Assembly: GCA_028532985.1 (NCBI GenBank)
Contig: JANCIK010000001.1
Span: forward strand, 4,216,001-4,280,000
From: Stropharia rugosoannulata
Taxonomy: Eukaryota; Basidiomycota; Agaricomycetes; Agaricales; Strophariaceae
DNA length: 64,000 nucleotides
Direction of reading: 5' to 3'
This document shows positions 47,997-60,015 of this stretch, piece by piece. Position numbers and translations under genes: made by a program. The notes below the pieces were generated by a model, which was given only the letters and a program-made list of their open reading frames with translations, had not been told where the DNA came from and made no database searches. How positions within the stretch are numbered: position 1 is the stretch's first letter; every line of letters starts with the position of its first letter.

Positions 47997-50900
47997 TTAC
48001 GCGACAGTAAAGGAAGAAGAAGTGCCCGTAAACGAGGATATAGAACCTATGAGGGGTTTAGAATCTCCGAAGTAGCGTATGCGATAGGTTCCAGCTAGTC
48101 AAATCAGTGACAGATTAGCGCCTGACCTTGGCCTGACTAATGTGAGAGAGCACGAAAGGCTCGGACTTACCAGGTGTGCCACTTTCAATTGTCCTGAGAT
48201 GGCAGCCGTAAGCACAGGTCAATCACAAACTTCTTTCGTGAAGCTTACCACAAGATGTTGACAGTGCTAGTCCCAAGAACCTTGTTGGGGCCAAGCGGTC
48301 AGAACGCGTACCAGCAGGCTCGCATCACGTTACGTACTGTGCTAACTCGTGTCCAGTTATAGATTGTAGAGGGATGCGAATCGGTCCGCACAGTTGTCCA
48401 TTGTCCAGAAATCAACTGATCGACTGTAAGGAAAGTTCCCTCAAGGCGAAGGTTGTTCTATATGAAGATAAAGGGCATACGGTTAGGGGGGGATCAGTAA
48501 TAGATATTTCGAATCAGAAATAAAAGACGCACCCGCGGGTTCGCACCCACGAAGGTCACCGTGACGGTGTCTCCAGCGTTGTACGGCGTGTTCGTGTTCA
48601 CATCCGTCAGCACTTGACCAAAGCTCTTCCCAATAGGTGCTGCATCGAATACCACAGGAGTCTATATTTATTGTTCAGAGATGATTCCGATTCCCGCCTA
48701 CCAGCTTCAAAGCTTTCAGGGCTTACCTGCAGTGAGATGACTTTCGACGTCTGTTCTGGCGGTGGTGCATCAGATGCAGGCGTACCCGTCGCGTTATCGG
48801 CTAGGAAGGGGACCAAACTCGAGTACTTGTCGATGTACGCTTCCAGAGTGACTGCAAACCAAAAACGGTAATGAGAAACTTGCGAAAACCTATTGAGAGA
48901 AATAAAGCATATATGGTGCGCTGCCCGCAACTCGGCCAGGCCAGACAGATATAGGCAGACAGACGCGTCACGTATGTCAGAAAACGTGCAATTTAATTAT
49001 CTGGGGCCGCCGAACGGGACTGTGCATTCAGGCTCATCAACAGAAGTCCGGAGACCTCTCTATAAGTGTATGGCAGAGAAGCCCTCACAGGAGATAGCCG
49101 ATGTGGAGAAGGATGTAACGCGCGATAGCACTTACATGGACCGAAAATGGTGCTGGCACCTTCGTACCGCTGCACGCCGTATTCTTCACGCGTCGCGACG
49201 TAGTGGGCGTACACATTGGCAGGGCCCGCCACAACGACATAAGCATCCGCGCCGAGGACGCCACTCGAGATCAGCTCTGCACGCACCGCTTCGCTGTGCG
49301 ATCGAAGAAGCAGAAATAGATTGGGGGATTAGACATTTCGTGAGAGCCCGATAAAAAAGTCCGAGTGACCAGCGGGGAAAAGAAGATCCAAGAAAAAGCG
49401 GTGCGTTTTCAATTGAAATTTTTTTTGTAATAAGTTGTCGTGTTAGCCGCAGGACAGATGTAAAGATAAATGAAGCACGAACCGAATACGTCTTCCGGAC
49501 ATGGTGGTGAGCTCACCTACGGGGAGCACAGACAAGACGGGACAGCCATGAGCAGTTGGTGAGGTCGCTTAAAATTCAAACCACACATACCGGGCATCAC
49601 CAATATAACTGTAAGATGGGAAGATAAGTATACATTCGGTTAGCTTGCAGATCATACTGAGCACAAATAAAGTTTGCAGATAAATCACAGAAGAAGAAGA
49701 AAGACACTGGTTACTATTATCTTGGACTGGGTTCCGCGGGGCTCGAATAAAAAGGAAGTTTAAATGAAAGAACGTACCAAAATTGCCAATCCGGAACATC
49801 TGGATGTCCACGCTATTTGGAGCCCATTCGTACGGCGTATGTGCGAAGCCCTATAAAGAGTCAGACACGGCTTCGCCAATAGAGTATTTTCGCAACGTCG
49901 ATGTCCCGCAGCTCGCGGGTGACAGCACATACCGTATTGAGTAGAATTGGTTTTGCACCTTGGCAAGCTATTTGTGCAGACGTAGGAAGAGGTGTTACAG
50001 CGCCTAGAAAATACCAGCACACAGCCAAAATAGAGCGGGACTATGTTAGATCACAATCATATGAAAAAAGGGATCCCCGAACGGGGCTTACCTTTCACCA
50101 GTTCCCAAAACGGATTTCTATCAGATAAAATTGACATTCAATATCGCCGGACAGACGTAACAGGAAATGATACGTACTGCGGGGTAGAAGAGTTGTCTCC
50201 CTGTACGAAGTCGAACGCACCCGGTCCATCGCTGTAATATCGGGGGAGAACAGTTTAAAGTTATATAAAAGAAGCCGTATACGATAGGGAGACATCTTAC
50301 GTTGTCCCCCCTGCGAAGGCAAAGCCTGTCACGAGCAAAGATAGTTAAGTACAATATAACCATCTGTATGCAATTGTTCAGCACTGAAAACGGCGTACCC
50401 ATGGCTGCTGGACAGGTTGAGACCGTAGTTCCATTGGGGAGCGTGAAAGTATGGTTTGCCCTTAGGGGGGAACAAAATCATGACACGTAAGAGAGAGTTT
50501 ACTCCTTTTATGAGCTTGACCAACATTGTCACGTAGGTATGCACGCTCTTAACAGTGCCATGGACTGGAGAAAGTGTTCCATTCATGACTGTCTGGGCAC
50601 CTTCGAATTGCAATTGTCCAATAATCCTGTTCGACTCGAAATCCGAGATACGGAAACCTGGGCCACTGTTCATAAAAGTCAATGTTATGCTCACTGCTTC
50701 GCCTAAAGTCAAATTAAAAGAACTAACCGTCCGTGACAGTTCTGTACAGTCCCTCCACATGTCGAGTGATCTGCATCGCAGGGTTGTCCGTCAAATGGCT
50801 GTCCGGGAGCTTCACAGAAGGCACCAAGCCTGCGATTCGGTAATTAAGCATGCAAAAAGAGCTTATCTGTGCACAGCCTTGACATACGTGTTTGGACTAG

Positions 50901-52226
50901 TATCACCGACGTTGGCTAGATTACAATATGTTAAATGGAGCAACAATCCATGATAGCAGGGAGTACATACACTGTGAAAAGCCAGCAACGAAAGTCGCGT
51001 TTCCTGGCATGCTATTGGGCTCAATGAAGGCTGTGAAATGTGAGGTTTCGCTATAAAAAATTAGGGACAGCAACTGACATTCGTACATAAATGCAGCCAT
51101 TCCCTTGTTGTCCCCGCTAACCAAAGTGTTGTTCTTGATATTATCAAGGTCAGCGCACACTTTGATGGTTTAACAACGCATACATATGCACACACCTCGT
51201 AGAGACTAGTTCCATGGACTGCGAAAAAGCTCAGGAAGCCCCGAGCATTACCATTAGTGTCATCAAATCTGAGAACCGTCATATCTTTGTCCTGATCAAA
51301 CTGGTATTGCGCCCTCTCCTCGGCGGGATTGGCCAAGTATGCAGTGGGTGACCGGTTAATATTAGCATTCAGTATTGTCGTATTGCCCAGGCTAAGCTTG
51401 CCCGGTGCAAGACTGGCGTGAGCGCGTTGCACGGCAAGCACACTGCCAGTGATGATGGCGTCCGCGGTCTGCTGAACGTATCCTAGCGCAGTTATCTGGG
51501 GAAGCAGATTCTCGAGGTAACCTCCGACCCCAGAGTGCTGGTGGGTGCCCACAAAGGCAATATTAGCGTCGGTGTAGACACCGGGGAATTGGGACGAAAG
51601 CTGGGCCACGATGGAGCGGCGCACGCCCGAGTCGCCCATTGCGATATCTGCACAGAAGTTGAGTTAACATAAAAGCCTCCGTGGAGTAACCGTCACAATT
51701 AATCAACAGCTCCAGGACAGCCGATACGTACCGGCATTAATGAACACCACTCGGTTGTTCGGTATAGCGGCGTCCGCGACAATGAATGCCCTGCTCCTCT
51801 CCCGCATATGCAACCCGGTGTCGGTCTGTGCCAATGAGGCATATCCCTGTTGAAAGAAGTAGAAAGCCCGCCTCAGTATACGGTCTGAACCTTGAACAAG
51901 GCAATAACTACCATCATATTGGTCTCGACGACGGGTCTGGTGCTCGAACTAAGGCATATATCAAGTTGAAGGGTGAAATGACGCGTACCCTGTAATATCC
52001 GCAGTTCCTATCGGTCGGGTCAGCCGCGCAAGACGTGCAACGGTAAAGATCGCGGCTCACCGAGGCCTAGGAGGTACTGCGCAGACACAGCGCCATTCTG
52101 GAGCATGGGCCCCGAGGCTAGGAAGGCAGTGAGGTACCACAGTGCATTTGTCATGGTGTTTGCGGTCGAGTGCACGAGAGCCCAGAGATCCGCCGGGAGA
52201 GCGGTGTACTGGGCAAGGAGAGGCAT
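47997..52226 (-). CDS. neutral (non-lysosomal) ceramidase
   Basis: A many-exon gene; the coding frame can be followed from ATG 52226 to TAA at 47997-47999. It hydrolyses ceramide to sphingosine and fatty acid, typically secreted or at the cell surface. An N-terminal hydrophobic segment (ALWYLTAFLASGPML) fits a signal peptide; the Met of MTNALWYL is an alternative start. Motifs: GLGTADITGPVVETNMMGYA (start of the catalytic domain), VGTHQHSGVGGY with predicted metal-binding His, FFAVHGTSLY, and the catalytic Ser loop NVGDTSPNT (50889-50918). Further on are VLGADAYVVVAGPANVYAHYVAT and a C-terminal Ig-like domain with YNAGDTVTVTFVGANPR, YRIRYFGDSKP and the usual ending SSSFTVA. No stop or missing motif is seen. 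Exact exon ends in the middle are not all resolved. Confidence 0.9.
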
Positions 52227-52529
52227 TTTGGAGGGGGCCAATTATATATATTTGCAGAGGCCGAACCAGCGTGAGTTTTCCCCTGGAGTTGGTGTTTCGT
52301 AGTGTTTCGTGCCGGGCCCGCTGAGCGTAGCAGGGCGCGATGGTCGAAGGAAGAAGAGGACGCCATGTGGTTGTTATACCGCTGACCCAAGCGAGTGATG
52401 ATGCCCTGCACGTGCAACATCAAGGGCCTACTCACGCTTGGGCTTCTCCACATTGAAGATGCACCGAAGTAGCTTGCTTGGACGAATTAGTGTTTATCTT
52501 TGGCAACTCAACCTGCTCTCTACACACGA

Positions 52530-52624
52530 GAATTCCGCAGATGGGTGGTAGTCGTCGGGCACTTCCTTCACGCCGCTTCCGTTCAGGGAACCGATATAGC
52601 CAGTAGTATCTTCTCTATCCTCGC
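52530..52624 (-). other. orphan exon-like fragment
   Basis: After an acceptor-like CCGACAG the frame is open for about 31 codons with balanced, hydrophilic composition (GYIGSLNGSGVKEVP, DDYHPSAEFS). It ends at a GTAGAG donor. A further short stretch EKPK follows at about 52440-52490 before a GTGAGT. No start codon and no clear gene could be assembled. It may be the remains of a gene or the 5' end of an unrecognised one. Confidence 0.3.
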
Positions 52625-52945
52625 CAGGACTGACTTGCACTGTCGGGAGAATTCAAAAAGGCATGGTTGAGCTTATGTGATGCACAATCGGAAGGAACAG
52701 CAAAGACAGCGCCCGACTCGGAGATGAAGCTTCTATCACTACTAACCTCTATGTTGTGTTGCTGGGAAACAAATATGCTTTATACGGGAAGTTCTGTAGA
52801 TCGGATAACAGTTGGCAGGGGAAGCACTGGGAAGTACCTTCTCTACATGTGATTAGCAGTATACATACCTTGCTCCAGTCATAACGGAGTAAGCCATTAA
52901 TTTTTTTTTTCTCATGACGATGGTAAGGGGTCATCACTCTGTAGA

Positions 52946-52977
52946 AACGAAGGCCCAACGAAGGCCCAACGAAGGCC
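52946..52977. repeat. 11-bp unit repeated three times
   Basis: The unit AACGAAGGCCC occurs in three head-to-tail copies, the last lacking one base. Confidence 0.8.
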
Positions 52978-53117
52978 AGTGCGAAGTCCACTGTGAAGTT
53001 CATTGTTAATCCATTCTACAAGCTCAGTAAGTACATGGTTGGCAAAATTTCAGTGGATCAGTACCTGTGTTCTTCAAGTCCTGGGAAGCATGGCATCGTA
53101 CCAGGGCATAATGGTGG

Positions 53118-53140
53118 AGGAAGGAAGGAAGGAAGGAAGG
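53118..53140. repeat. (AAGG)n microsatellite
   Basis: Five AAGG units in a row. Confidence 0.85.
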
Positions 53141-54237
53141 GAGTTACTATTGATGAGATACTAAGTGCCTCAACACGTGATTGGGAGAAATATAAATTCC
53201 TATGGCTCTTGGACGGCTCAGCTGCATAGATTCCGGCATTTTGCTTGTAAGTTACAGCGGTTTAAGTTGATAGGCGCTCAATACATTATTCATATCCCTG
53301 TAAATGCAAACGTTGCTGAGTACTTGTTGAGTACAGCCGTTAAACTGCCGTATTTGATTCAAGTTCAATCTGTTCGACAACGCAGCCGCTTGCCGACCAA
53401 GAGTGGCAAGTCAATTTGAATGATGCATCTTGCCTGAAAGTACTCAGTAGATCAATTTCTAAAGTCTGATTTTTCCAATAACAGGATTTCTCCATACACC
53501 GAATCATGCGCCCATAGAAGAAGTGCGCATTGACATTGCGTTCACGGATCTACGCACTTCTACCAGTCAAACTTATGTTTACAGTCGGGCGTACTACTGT
53601 CCGCTATTTCAGAAATAATAATTGTCAGGCCAATGTGGGCGCATAGTCACAACCTATCTCAACCAAGTTTCAACGGCCTCCTCATTCCCAGGATATGTCA
53701 TTTAGGGTCATCAGAGGTCATCAGTCAAGGATTATTCTCTCGTAGCCGATTATAAAAGTACAGTGCGTGATCTCGGGGATACTATGTACATGAATACAGT
53801 CTGGTATAAGTAATACATACAGGGAGTGACCTATGGGGGAGGTATATCACCTGGTGAGTGGTCCCATGGCCCATCCTCGGGAACAAGCCCAAAAGCGTTT
53901 GGCATAGATTAACTGTTAACAAGTTCAAGTGGAGCCGACCTTGAGCCGACCCTATTAATGTGCAGAAATGGATTCCTGTCTGCTGCACTCGTAGTTCATG
54001 TTCAAATGACCCGTATTGTTCGTCTCGATGGTGATCCATGCCGATTGAACCTGATTACCCAAGCCAATTGCCAGCTAGTACACTGGCAGCACTCAATGAC
54101 ATCGACGAATACAGCCCCACCGTCTCCCAACGCCGAAAAGCAAATGGAAGGGCTCGCAAAACCATTTAGAGGATCAGGATCGTGATAGGAGTGTGTCCCC
54201 GAGCCCACCCCGAAACCCGGCATGCGGCAGCAGCAGA

Positions 54238-55896
54238 TCACTCAGCAGGCTCAACCAAATTCGGCATCCTTGATTCCGCCTCCACTTCCCAGAATTCTTC
54301 AGACACTCGTACCCAGTCCCTCGCATCTGAGCTATCCACCCCCGTCGCGATCTTCACCTCGACGTCGATCCCACAGGTACGCGCGTGGCGCAGGCGCCGG
54401 AGCACCGTGTCGGGGATGTATAGCAGTCCCGGACGGCCCGGGCTCCCGAAGTCGCGCACCATCGTCATCTTAACACTGCGCCATGGGCGCACGGGCGAGC
54501 ACTTGCGCTCCCCGTCCCCGCGCGGGAGAGGGGGAAAGATTCGCGCAAAGCGTTCCCAGGAGAAATCGTTCGACATGCCCATGAACTCGAGCATCTGGAG
54601 GTTCGGGAGGAACCCGGGCGGGGATGCGGGCGTATCGTATGCGCGGGCAAGCTCCGTGAGCAGAAGATCCGGGAGCGGGGACCAGCCGAGGTTAAGCACC
54701 GTCAGTGATGGCTGTGCGCGGAGGACATCAACAAAATGTGCCTCTTGATCCCCCGAAAAGGCGACGGACAGGTACTCGAGGTGACAGTTCGAGCGAGATA
54801 GGAAGGCAGAGAGACTGCCGCTCGGTGGGGCGATGGCGGAGAATGATTTGAGTCGCGGGGCGGTGACGCTTTGTATCAGGGCCTGTCCAGAATGATTAGG
54901 GAACGTCACCGAGAACGACTGCAGGTGCTGTGCGAGAATTGGTGTGGAGGGAAGGGACAATCCATGTGTTGACCCGCTGGTTGACTGGAAGCTGCAACAT
55001 TCGAGTAACGGGGAACGATTCACCACTTCCAGGCACTCGGCAACTGTCATGTTATCACCTTTAAATTCTGTAATGTTCCCCCAATTCACATTAAGATGCA
55101 CGAGGGAGATCCGGTGCATAGACAAGTACTTCAGCTGCGGCGTCTCACCGAGTCTGAGCATATCATTGAAGGCCGTATCGTCCATTGAATCGTCATTTAA
55201 GAAGTGATGTTCTCCCTCGACCTTGAGATACCGCAGCATGGGAGCGCCCTGCCCCACTGGCTTGATATAGGGGAACATGCATGTTGGAAGGTGTATGTGA
55301 ATATTACGCCACCGCAGGGAGTATTGATTGATGGTGGTCATGAGGGGGCCCACAACGGAAATATCGCCATTGCGCTGCCGTATGCTTTCCAGGACGCGGA
55401 TAGATAGGGGCAGAGACCCAGCGCGCGCTAGCCATTCGCGAACAAGCTGTGTTTGTGTTTGGTGCCCAGACGCCCTTAGGTCGACGCGAACTGTAATGGA
55501 TGCCCATAGCCAGGGAGTCGACCATGCAACGTCTCGCCATGTCCTGCACACCGCACCAAGGAGAAGGGGATTCCCAGGTTTCGAGCGAGGGCTTGGGAAC
55601 GGGTCGTCGTCGTGCAGGAATTCTTCATATGAGGAGTCGAAAGTGTATGCCTCGAAAATCATGGCGAGCACCTCGGGAGGTAGTCGTTGGTTGATGGTGC
55701 TATGTGACATGTTGATGCGAACGCGCAGTTCCGCCGCCTTGCGCGTCAGTTCTTCCTTCAGCAGCTCCACAAGCTTGAGTTCAGTGCACAGCGCGCAGCC
55801 GTTGTCGCCGACGACGTCCCACAGCTTGTAGTCTGTCGGGCGGTAGACGATGCACTGGTCATTTGAGTCGTGGTAGTCACTCTGAGAGCAGGTCAC
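54238..55896 (-). CDS. F-box protein, single exon
   Basis: One uninterrupted frame of 552 residues. Typical Agaricomycete F-box layout: a leading helix (LVELLKEELTRKAAELRVRI), then the F-box NQRLPPEVLAMIFEAY with VCRTWRDVAWSTPWLWASI. A long C-terminal part has LRR-like repeating Leu/hydrophobic segments, e.g. LEYLSVAF, LTVLNLGW and LQMLEFMG. It should bind Skp1 and offer substrates to an SCF ubiquitin ligase; the target is unknown. It differs from the tandem F-box-like family at 16-20 kb in length, intron content and sequence. The ATG at 55896 opens the frame; a start nearer the F-box at MSHSTINQ is possible. Confidence 0.85.
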   Translation of the reverse strand: MTCSQSDYHDSNDQCIVYRPTDYKLWDVVGDNGCALCTELKLVELLKEELTRKAAELRVRINMSHSTINQRLPPEVLAMIFEAYTFDSSYEEFLHDDDPFPSPRSKPGNPLLLGAVCRTWRDVAWSTPWLWASITVRVDLRASGHQTQTQLVREWLARAGSLPLSIRVLESIRQRNGDISVVGPLMTTINQYSLRWRNIHIHLPTCMFPYIKPVGQGAPMLRYLKVEGEHHFLNDDSMDDTAFNDMLRLGETPQLKYLSMHRISLVHLNVNWGNITEFKGDNMTVAECLEVVNRSPLLECCSFQSTSGSTHGLSLPSTPILAQHLQSFSVTFPNHSGQALIQSVTAPRLKSFSAIAPPSGSLSAFLSRSNCHLEYLSVAFSGDQEAHFVDVLRAQPSLTVLNLGWSPLPDLLLTELARAYDTPASPPGFLPNLQMLEFMGMSNDFSWERFARIFPPLPRGDGERKCSPVRPWRSVKMTMVRDFGSPGRPGLLYIPDTVLRRLRHARTCGIDVEVKIATGVDSSDARDWVRVSEEFWEVEAESRMPNLVEPAE

Positions 55897-56370
55897 TGTA
55901 AAGGTTGCATTCAGAAAGAGTCAGTGAATACGCAAAAACACTCACTTAAATGTTGTAGGCGAATAGACCGAGCTATAGGGAGGTGAGAGGCAATTCGGGT
56001 ACGGTTTATGATTCTTCATGGCAACTGCTTTATGTACCGGTCAAGGGCGAGCACGATTATCCGAAAGAGGTAAGTCTCAAGGTCGACGGCGTCGGCTACA
56101 TCGCGTGACCACAGCCAATAGTCATCCAACTTGACGTCCTATAATCACTCTCTCAGGCTGTGTTGTCAGATCTTACATGAATCAGAAGGACGACGGACGC
56201 GCACATAGGAGTTTGCGAGGACATTAGCTGGAACTTACCCACTCATGCAGGTATAATTACCTCACTTACGACAGACCAAAACTACACAAGTGAAATTAGA
56301 GCGAAGATGTCATCGATAGCAAAATAATATATGGGGAAGAGCAAGGGCAAATACCGTAAGCTGCTCTATC
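55897..56370. other. intergenic region, no gene seen
   Basis: Contains the F-box promoter and, towards 56370, the 3' UTR of dynamin B. The first 20 or so bases after the dynamin B stop resemble those after dynamin A (ATAGAGCAG.TTACGG). Confidence 0.55.
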
Positions 56371-59353
56371 TCATACGCCAATTGAGAGCAACTCCTCACT
56401 CGCGGACTCCAGGCGCTCCAGTTTCTTTTGCAAGTCGGCGCGGCGATCGGCGACCTGGGGACTCTCTTGCGAGAGCTCCTTACAAATACGAGTACCCTCA
56501 ACACTATTAATTCCCAGGTTCGAGTTGAGAACCTGAAGAACATCGGCCGCAGCTCCCCGAACAAGCTCGCGATCGATAGCCAGCGGGACGATGTCTGCGA
56601 ACCGTTTGTACGCCACTTGAAGATCCCAGGCATAAGCGTATGAAAAGAACTCTCGAAAATGAAGACATACCTTGGAAGTAGGCGCGGACATCAGCCATGA
56701 TAACGAGAGCTGGTTCCATGCGATCAGGGGGGAGAAGCTTAGCTAGGTCCTCAGCTTGGACATTGACCCCAATTTCAGCTAGTCCCGCTAGAATTTTGGC
56801 TATTCCCGTGGGCTCAACACTTGACCCAGGAGTTGGTAACCCTCCCTTTGCTTGAGGGGATGAAGGGTTCTCGTATTCACGAATAGCATTGATAAGGTCC
56901 GCACGGTTATACTCCTCCCGCGAGCCCTTGTAGTATGCAAGGAACTTGCTTTTGTAGTCAGCCAGGTAGTGCGTGTTGAGCGAGAACGGCAGATCCTCAA
57001 GGGAAAGCAACCACGCGACGGCTTTCTCGGCACTCTCAAGGCGTGTCTTCATATGCTGTTGCATAATAGCTCTGGATAAAACAGTTCATTGGCATAAATA
57101 GAATGAATGAAGGCATAAAAACCTACTTGACTCGGTGCTCGAGGTGACCTTGACCAAACTCTTTGAAATGTTTTTCTACGAGGACCTTTAGGTACTCAAG
57201 CACAGTACTGTGCACTGTCTTGCACAAGATTTGCGCTGGTGTATGCCATTCCTTGATGATTTTGTCGATCAACGTTTTCTGCACGACGAATGGGAAGTTG
57301 CCGGGGAGTTCACGAGTGCGGGCACTGGAAAATATGTGAGTAACAAGGGCGTAGGCGCGATTAATTCCTTTTACCGGTGTGCATATTCAAGAACCTCGTC
57401 TATATAGATGACGTTGGCATCGGGCCTTTTCCGCTTCAAGCTTGTAGTGCAATCTGGCTCATCGACGCAAAATATTTCCGGGCCTTCATCATCGCTGGCC
57501 TCACCCTCCGGTAAAGCACCTTCCTCTGCCTTCAAAAAGCCTGCCGGGCGGAGGTGTTTCTTTCCGGCGTCGCGTCTTTCAAAGGGACGGAATTTAGGAG
57601 CGGTAGAACGAATAGCTACTCGGAAACGCTCTTGCGCGGGGCGAATTGACTGGATTAGCCCAACGCTATTTCCAATATTGGTGTCCGTTGCATCCGAAAC
57701 ACCTCTGACATGGAGGTCGAGGTCGCTGGCGAACTTATGCAGCAGGGCTGATATTTCACCTCGGGGATCGGAAGACGGCTCCCGCGGGAGCTTTGACAAA
57801 AGGAGACGTGTATTTAGGATAGACTTCTCGAGTTCGTCCTGGATTTGTGGGAGTCTATGGGCATTCCAGTATATCGACAGATGCACAGACGAAAAGTGAG
57901 CTTAGTGGACGTACCGCTTCGAAATCAGGTCAGAAAGAACAGCGCTCAGCCTGTCCACCAGGTTGGTGGTGCGCAAGTACTTTTGATATATACTCTCCAA
58001 ATCGCACCAGGGAGCCTTGGTTGAGAAGAATTCGTTTTCTTTCTGCCGCGCATATTCCCAGGTTGAGTTCTGCTTGAGGTCATTGGAAGACGGCTGCTTC
58101 ACGCAGAACCAGTTGTTCTCCAATGTCTCCTTCTCGTTTCTGATGAAAGGAAGCCAATTAGCCTCTTCGCCGATTGGAATGCGATCCGGTTTCGTGAGAA
58201 CACCTGTGATACGAGTGAGTACTAATGATACCCAACTATCAGATATACACACACCGATTGTCCTTTTCCCATCCGGGTCATACTGCTTAGCGAGACGGTG
58301 GGCACCCTGGTTCTCGAAATCAGCTGCAAAGGGCACAGCGAAGCTTCTTCAGTACAGTACAGAGGTGAGACGCAATAGCGTCACGATGCTCACTTTCACA
58401 GGCAACGGTTAGAAGGATGATACAGCTTGGCTTCTTGATGTACGAGGTGACGAGGCTCTGGACAAGACCGATGTCATCGCCACTGCCGCGATTGCTGCTG
58501 ACGCTAGCGATCAAACCTGTGAGAAGAACACGCGTCGCGTCCGTCGCGTCAGGTCGCGTCCCGGACTGTTAAAGATCCTCACGTACCAGGCAAGTCGCAG
58601 AACGACAGATCCGCCACCTCTGGTCCGCTAATCTGAAGCGTCACCGAGTTGTGCGAGAAGCTGAGCTGGTCGCCGCGCTCCCTCGTGTCTTCCTCCTTTT
58701 CTGACAGGAACGTGTCCGGAGGCAGCTTCGGGTTCAAGACGGCCAGCTGAGCGCGTCGGATGCGGTCTTCAACGAGAGACTTGTCGTAGATCGTGGGCCC
58801 GAAAAGAACGTTTCGAGCCTGTCCTAAGGGCTGGCCAGCTGCATCGGTGATGAAGTGCAAGGAAACAACACATTGCCATGGGCTGTCGCTGTGAGACAAT
58901 CTACATTCCGTTGGGCATCTGGACGCAGGTTAGGCATATGAAGCTCTAAGCATAACCGCGTATACTTACCTGGTACACGTCCCTGCAGCTCTAGGTAAAG
59001 TGATTCCCGAGATCGACTCGATTAGAGATGATTTCCCAGCACTCTGGGACCCAATGACCGCGATTTGAGGTAAGTCGATGTCGACCTGTACTCTGTCAAA
59101 GGCAAGTATGCAATGATTAAAATGCACATTTAATATGTCCGGAAACTCACCCAGTATTGTGCAGCTTGTTAACTAGGTCCAGAGTACGACGACGGCCTTG
59201 GTTCAGCTGCGAGTTGGACAAGCCGACTTCCCCTTGTCTACCTACAGACACCGGGGCGGCCCTCTCATGCTGAGCACTAGGCGTTTTGGCAGTCGGATTC
59301 CATTTTTGATCAGTTGCGGTGGGCATTGTACTTAAGGATGGCTCGCCCTGCAT
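56371..59353 (-). CDS. Mx-like dynamin GTPase, copy B
   Basis: Ten exons (59151-59353, 58970-59092, 58587-58918, 58394-58516, 58255-58323, 57915-58203, 57375-57854, 57127-57324, 56671-57071, 56371-56615) give 820 residues. Seven of the ten exons are identical in length to those of copy A, and most residues match by eye. P-loop [23 protein letters not shown] and TKPD are all intact. The stalk and GED are complete, and there is no PH domain or proline-rich tail. Differences from A are concentrated in the N-terminal 50 residues, the acidic/basic loop of exon 7 (seven residues longer), and the linker before the GED. It is transcribed away from dynamin C over a shared upstream region. Membrane target unknown. 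A start at the second Met (59326) is possible. Confidence 0.93.
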
Positions 59354-60015
59354 CGTCCGCTGATGCTTTATATACAGTGGAGGTCAAGTGGAGGTGGCAC
59401 CGAAATTGACCCATTTGAAGAAGTGATGAGCGATGTGCTATCCGGGGATAACTGAAAGAAAGCGTTTTGATGCGGCGGTCTAATAAGCAACTAATAAGCG
59501 GGATGTGATACATCCATTTGGGAGCGGTTGTAACTCTCTTGAATGTAAGTATGTCTTATCTGACCCGCATTGAAGCTGAGGCTCAGGACTTTGAAGCTGT
59601 TGCGAGGTTACTTCCGTTATCGGCATTTGTCAAAATACTGAAGCATGAAGTTACAGATGTCTTATTTTAAATTGTATTTGAAGTTTAAAACTCGTCCTCT
59701 TCCGAGTTACGTAGTAAAGGTTTACTGGTGAGTAGAGAATGATCACAATTTTGGCTCTTCTCTCTTAGAGTTTCGATTATTTGTGTCCTCCCTTGAACTT
59801 GCGATAAAAGAGTCTTGAGTCAGAGAAACCGCTTATATAATACTCACGATCACGTTAGGGCCCTTTCAAGTCGTTGCCCTGTCGCCAAGCGGCCAACCCA
59901 ACGACAACCTGTCGCATTTATTTTGCTACTTAACAAGAACCATCACACATTGACGGAGACCCACTTGTAAGTGCAAACGACTCAGCAGTCACTTCAAATC
60001 TATCGTACACACAAC
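59354..60015. promoter_or_regulatory. shared divergent upstream region of dynamins B and C
   Basis: The two dynamin genes start at either end of these 662 bp and point away from each other, so both promoters must lie here. It also contains the two 5' UTRs. No specific element is claimed. Confidence 0.55.

Larger units (their letters stand above)
52227..54237. other. 2-kb intergenic region with one coding-like fragment
   Basis: This region holds the ceramidase promoter on the left and the F-box 3' UTR on the right. A minus-strand stretch at about 52530-52624 reads like an exon (see separate entry). The rest shows only short frames, an AAGG microsatellite and an 11-bp tandem repeat. Confidence 0.5.
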
